A stretch of 64,000 bases of DNA from the NCBI GenBank assembly GCA_014773175.1, contig VXCM01003493.1:46407-110406 (forward strand), in the 5' to 3' direction. Under the pieces are notes generated by a model. That model had not been told where the DNA came from. It did no database searches and saw nothing but the letters and a program-made list of their open reading frames with translations. This stretch comes from Lucifuga dentata. Its lineage: Eukaryota > Chordata > Actinopteri > Ophidiiformes > Bythitidae. The number at the start of each line of letters is the position of its first letter. Position 1 is the first letter of the stretch. A program made the position numbers and the translations under genes. Positions 62,901 to 64,000 of the stretch are shown one piece after another.

Positions 62901-63639
62901 ATTCAGCTTGTTTTTGTTCATTTAACCACACTAACTTCACCTCCCACAGATTGAATGTGCATCTCAAGGTCTGCAAGTCAAATGTGGATTTTTGATATCG
63001 CTTGAGTCATGACTGCATACAGTGAGGGTCACTTTTATTAAGTGTTTATTGCTATGATTGATTATTTGCAGCAGAGCAATCGCAGCCTGGCAGTGGCGTT
63101 ATCATAGTGCCAGCCTACACCAAGCGCTCTCCACCAACCCCACCCAAGAGGACGACCCCCGTCATCAAACGCCATTCTGTGGAGCCACCTCCTCCCAGCC
63201 AGGTCCCCGAGTCTGCCACCGCTGACCCCACCCCGGCCCCTGTGACGGCGCCCTCTGCTGCCGTTAAAGGAGACAACAGTGAAGACAAGGCAAATGCGGC
63301 AGCTCAGGAAATTGAGTCTCTACCCTCGCCACCCGACCACATACCACCATCTCCTCCCAGGGCTCTCTTACTCCCTCCACCCAGCGCCTCCACTGGTCCT
63401 GCACCCACTATACAAACTGATCCCCCCAGCCCCACCACCGAGCCCCCCAGCCAGCCTCCAGCCATCCCTCTACATATCCTCATCCAGAGAGCCCTGGCAA
63501 GCCCAGGCCTGGCCCAGCCCAACCCAGACGGCTCGCAGAGGGCCCATTCACTCCTGTTTGAGTCTCCGCCAGAGTTCCTCGCCGATGTGGGAGGAAGTTC
63601 ACGGCATTCTCTCCCCATCACCGTCGAACCTCTCAGGCT
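47925..63639 (+). CDS. phactr4: PHACTR4-like phosphatase and actin regulator, 5' portion, continues beyond window
   Basis: PHACTR proteins bind monomeric actin through RPEL motifs and protein phosphatase 1 through a C-terminal segment; PHACTR4 acts on cofilin, integrin signalling and cell migration. Exons with consensus junctions are 47925-47969 (ATG at 47957), 56951-57121, 57212-57292, 57427-58647, 59775-60134 and 63072-63639, giving about 804 codons so far. An alternative first exon lies at 50475-50532. Landmarks are the basic [20 protein letters not shown] segment (30-49), RPEL1 (62-84), a KNGHPLPM segment, an Arg/Asp/Glu array (about 194-433), a Ser run, [10 protein letters not shown], and the PHACTR4-specific LPLHI-like and RAHSLLFE blocks. 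The human protein is about 700 residues in total, so this one is expanded. PHACTR1-3 lack the last two blocks. RPEL2-4 and the C-terminus are off the right edge. Confidence 0.9.
50475..50532 (+). CDS. phactr4: phactr4 alternative coding first exon, MGHSAS isoform
   Basis: ATG at 50475 has a strong context (A at -3, G at +4) and opens 19 codons beginning [12 protein letters not shown], ending in phase 1 before a consensus GTGAGT donor at 50533. Joined to 56951 it reads on in frame into DDEVDL. Met-Gly with Ser at position 6 fits the N-myristoylation consensus. The upstream 200 bases are purine- and GC-rich, unlike the surrounding intron, suggesting a second promoter. PHACTR genes are known to use alternative first exons. 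Transcription from here is inferred. Confidence 0.65.
51151..51188. repeat. Perfect 16 bp stem hairpin in phactr4 intron
   Basis: CTTGCTGAGAGCAACA (51151-51166) and its exact complement (51173-51188) are separated by six bases (CTGTTT). Confidence 0.85.
52644..53254. mobile_element. Mariner/Tc1-like MITE in a phactr4 intron
   Basis: The left end TACAGCGCTGGCCAACAGTA and the mirrored right end give inverted repeats of about 45 bases, with TA at each boundary (52644-52645 and 53253-53254). No transposase frame. Two false duplications (around N at 52772 and 52953) lie inside, so the true length is about 480 bp. A G-run with an N at 53228 is also present. Confidence 0.7.
54706..55150. repeat. 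TTAA-family MITE copy I, right end lost
   Basis: TTAA at 54702-54705 is followed by AGGACAATACCATC and the family core TGTTACGGTACTGACAACCA; CTCCGCCAGGGAATATAG lies at about 55003. The right terminal repeat is missing. In the intron before phactr4 exon 3. Confidence 0.6.
56951..57121 (+). CDS. phactr4: phactr4 exon 3 (basic segment before RPEL1)
   Basis: The acceptor is TGTGCATTGCAG and the donor is GTATGC at 57122. The exon encodes an acidic start and [14 protein letters not shown], then the near-invariant [11 protein letters not shown] block that every PHACTR protein carries next to RPEL1. This basic cluster overlaps the family's nuclear-import signal. Phase is 1 in and 1 out. Confidence 0.95.
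57212..57292 (+). CDS. phactr4: phactr4 exon 4 (RPEL motif 1)
   Basis: The acceptor is ATCTTTTTCAG and the donor is GTGGGT at 57293. It encodes an actin-binding RPEL repeat: [20 protein letters not shown], followed by KEIPEN. The core reads KTRQEL where the textbook motif has a Pro. Other PHACTR N-terminal RPELs also vary there, so binding is not ruled out. All introns around this exon are phase 1, so it could be skipped in frame. Confidence 0.95.
57427..58647 (+). CDS. phactr4: phactr4 exon 5 (giant exon with Arg/Asp/Glu array)
   Basis: The acceptor is GTGTGACAG and the donor is GTACAA at 58648, with 1221 nt open throughout. It starts with a segment including VKNGHPLPM, matching the KNGH-P motif after RPEL1 in PHACTR4. 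Next comes a loose repeat of the type DRRxRLPSD (57567-57710), then about 240 residues almost wholly of R, D, E and K (57741-58460). It ends with a more ordinary, proline-containing sequence ([14 protein letters not shown]). Mammalian PHACTR4 has nothing like the charged array. Because codons are GAx, AGx and CGx, the opposite strand is also open, which is a composition effect. Confidence 0.9.
57935..58190 (+). repeat. phactr4: Coding minisatellite, 24 bp unit
   Basis: About ten degenerate copies of a 24 bp unit (type GAGAGGGAAAGGAGGGATCG + 4) encode the octapeptide RRDRDERE with variants such as [16 protein letters not shown] and RRDREERT. One unit is shortened by two codons. All unit-length changes keep the frame. 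Confidence 0.85.
59775..60134 (+). CDS. phactr4: phactr4 exon 6 (Ser run and proline-rich segment)
   Basis: The acceptor is TCCCTCCTCAG and the donor is GTGAGT at 60135. It encodes a disordered proline-rich segment, an uninterrupted run of about 15 serines (around 59908-59952), then [13 protein letters not shown] and the conserved [19 protein letters not shown]. Mammalian PHACTR4 has KQPPIPPPKPAHRNSNPVI at the same place, which is the strongest match for paralogue identity in this exon. Phase is 1 in and 1 out. Confidence 0.92.
62357..62488 (+). CDS. Possible cassette exon in the phactr4 exon 6-7 intron
   Basis: A 132 nt open segment has a pyrimidine-rich acceptor (CGTTTTTGCCAG) and a GTACCC donor at 62489. 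It is phase 1 at both ends, so it would insert 44 codons between exons 6 and 7 without changing frame. It is more GC-rich than its flanks, with many C- or G-ending codons. The peptide (contains [17 protein letters not shown]) matches nothing I recognise in PHACTR proteins, and human PHACTR4 joins directly across this point. It could be a lineage-specific exon or chance. Confidence 0.25.
63072..63639 (+). CDS. phactr4: phactr4 exon 7 (PHACTR4-specific conserved blocks)
   Basis: The acceptor TTATTTGCAG is at 63062-63071 with a second AG three bases later; the donor is GTGAGT at 63640. The reading begins AEQSQPGSG, where mammals have AELSQAINSG. It is rich in proline ([23 protein letters not shown]) and ends in [27 protein letters not shown] and [10 protein letters not shown], each matching PHACTR4. 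The exon leaves phase 2. A TGA directly follows in the intron (63641), so the terminal stop of the open frame is not the gene's stop. Confidence 0.92.
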
Positions 63640-63940
63640 GTGAGTGTCCCACATAGAGCACATGTACATAACAGAATGCTGCAGTATAAATGTTCCCGTC
63701 AGATGTTCATGATTTGGTTAAATTCACAATGATTTATGGAGGCAGAACCAAAGATTATGAACAAATGTCACATGAACTCATATAGCATTTGTTTTGACAC
63801 AATTTTAGTAGCTTGACTTCCTGTCAGGGTAAGATTTTAGCAAGACAACACAAACAACAATTCTGGCCTTTTTACATTAGCCAAGCACTTTCTTCGATCT
63901 GTTAAGTTACCTTATATGGTTCATACCCATTAATAACAGT

Positions 63941-64000
63941 TCTTCTTCTTTTCCTTTCGGCTTTCCCTTCAGGGGTCACCACAGCGAATCATCTGCCTCC
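63941..64000 (-). mobile_element. Second RTE-like LINE copy, inverted, cut by window edge
   Basis: The last 60 bases are the reverse complement of the 3' end of the element at 26135-27109, from the MIRCG codons through the stop to the A/G-rich tail, with one base difference seen (GTGACC against GTAACC). The element continues rightward outside the window. It lies in the phactr4 intron after exon 7. Confidence 0.9.

Larger units (their letters stand above)
57122..63071 (+). other. phactr4: phactr4 introns 3-6
   Basis: Introns at 57122-57211, 57293-57426, 58648-59774 and 60135-63071. The last holds an A-run with an N (60311), the possible cassette exon and otherwise nothing recognisable. Confidence 0.6.

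Noticed and set aside
1..64000. CRISPR arrays, operons, ribosome binding sites and rRNA or tRNA genes
   Set aside because: The window is vertebrate nuclear DNA. I saw no regularly spaced repeat-spacer array, and no cloverleaf with A and B boxes.

Overview
The window is vertebrate nuclear DNA, almost certainly from a ray-finned (teleost) fish. It is AT-rich with long introns. It is crowded with CA/GT, GA, AAT and GATA microsatellites, and it carries typical fish mobile elements: RTE-like and L2-like LINEs, Tc1/mariner elements, and TTAA-flanked MITEs. Genes have GT-AG introns and no operons. Two protein-coding genes can be supported, both on the + strand.

Gene 1 (15077-17063, mRNA about 14950-18295) is a complete five-exon preproendothelin of 177 codons. 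It has a signal peptide, a 21-residue mature endothelin closest to endothelin-2 (Trp-Leu at mature positions 6-7), a 38-residue big endothelin bounded by dibasic sites, and an endothelin-like peptide with the same cysteine spacing. A TATA box lies upstream and an AATAAA signal downstream.

Gene 2 (5' end about 38.9 kb, continuing past the right edge) is the 5' part of a phosphatase-and-actin-regulator gene, best matched to PHACTR4. It has a probable non-coding first exon, two alternative coding first exons (47957-47969 and 50475-50532), the conserved basic segment and first RPEL motif (56951-57292), a very large exon with a roughly 240-residue Arg/Asp/Glu array, a Ser- and Pro-rich exon, and the conserved PHACTR4 exon ending at 63639. 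The later RPEL motifs and the PP1-binding C-terminus lie outside the window. An endothelin gene next to a PHACTR gene repeats EDN1-PHACTR1 and EDN3-PHACTR3, so this looks like the EDN2-PHACTR4 member of that duplicated block.

The rest holds no gene I can support. From 1 to 14.9 kb there are microsatellites, purine-rich tracts and copies of a TTAA-flanked MITE family, one of them a roughly 640 bp foldback palindrome and one interrupted by an L2-like LINE with a 10 bp target duplication. From 18.3 to 38.7 kb there are a 601 bp inverted-repeat element, an RTE-like LINE 3' end with a 17 bp target duplication, a possible solo LTR, more MITE copies and hairpins. The phactr4 introns carry a Tc1-like element nested in another element, a mariner-like MITE, and more TTAA-family copies. 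The window ends inside a second, inverted copy of the RTE-like LINE.

Assembly quality matters here. Nine isolated N bases are each flanked by two identical copies (63-67 bp, one about 127 bp) of the same sequence. These look like unmerged contig ends rather than real tandem duplications. There is also a 109-base gap at 43837-43945.
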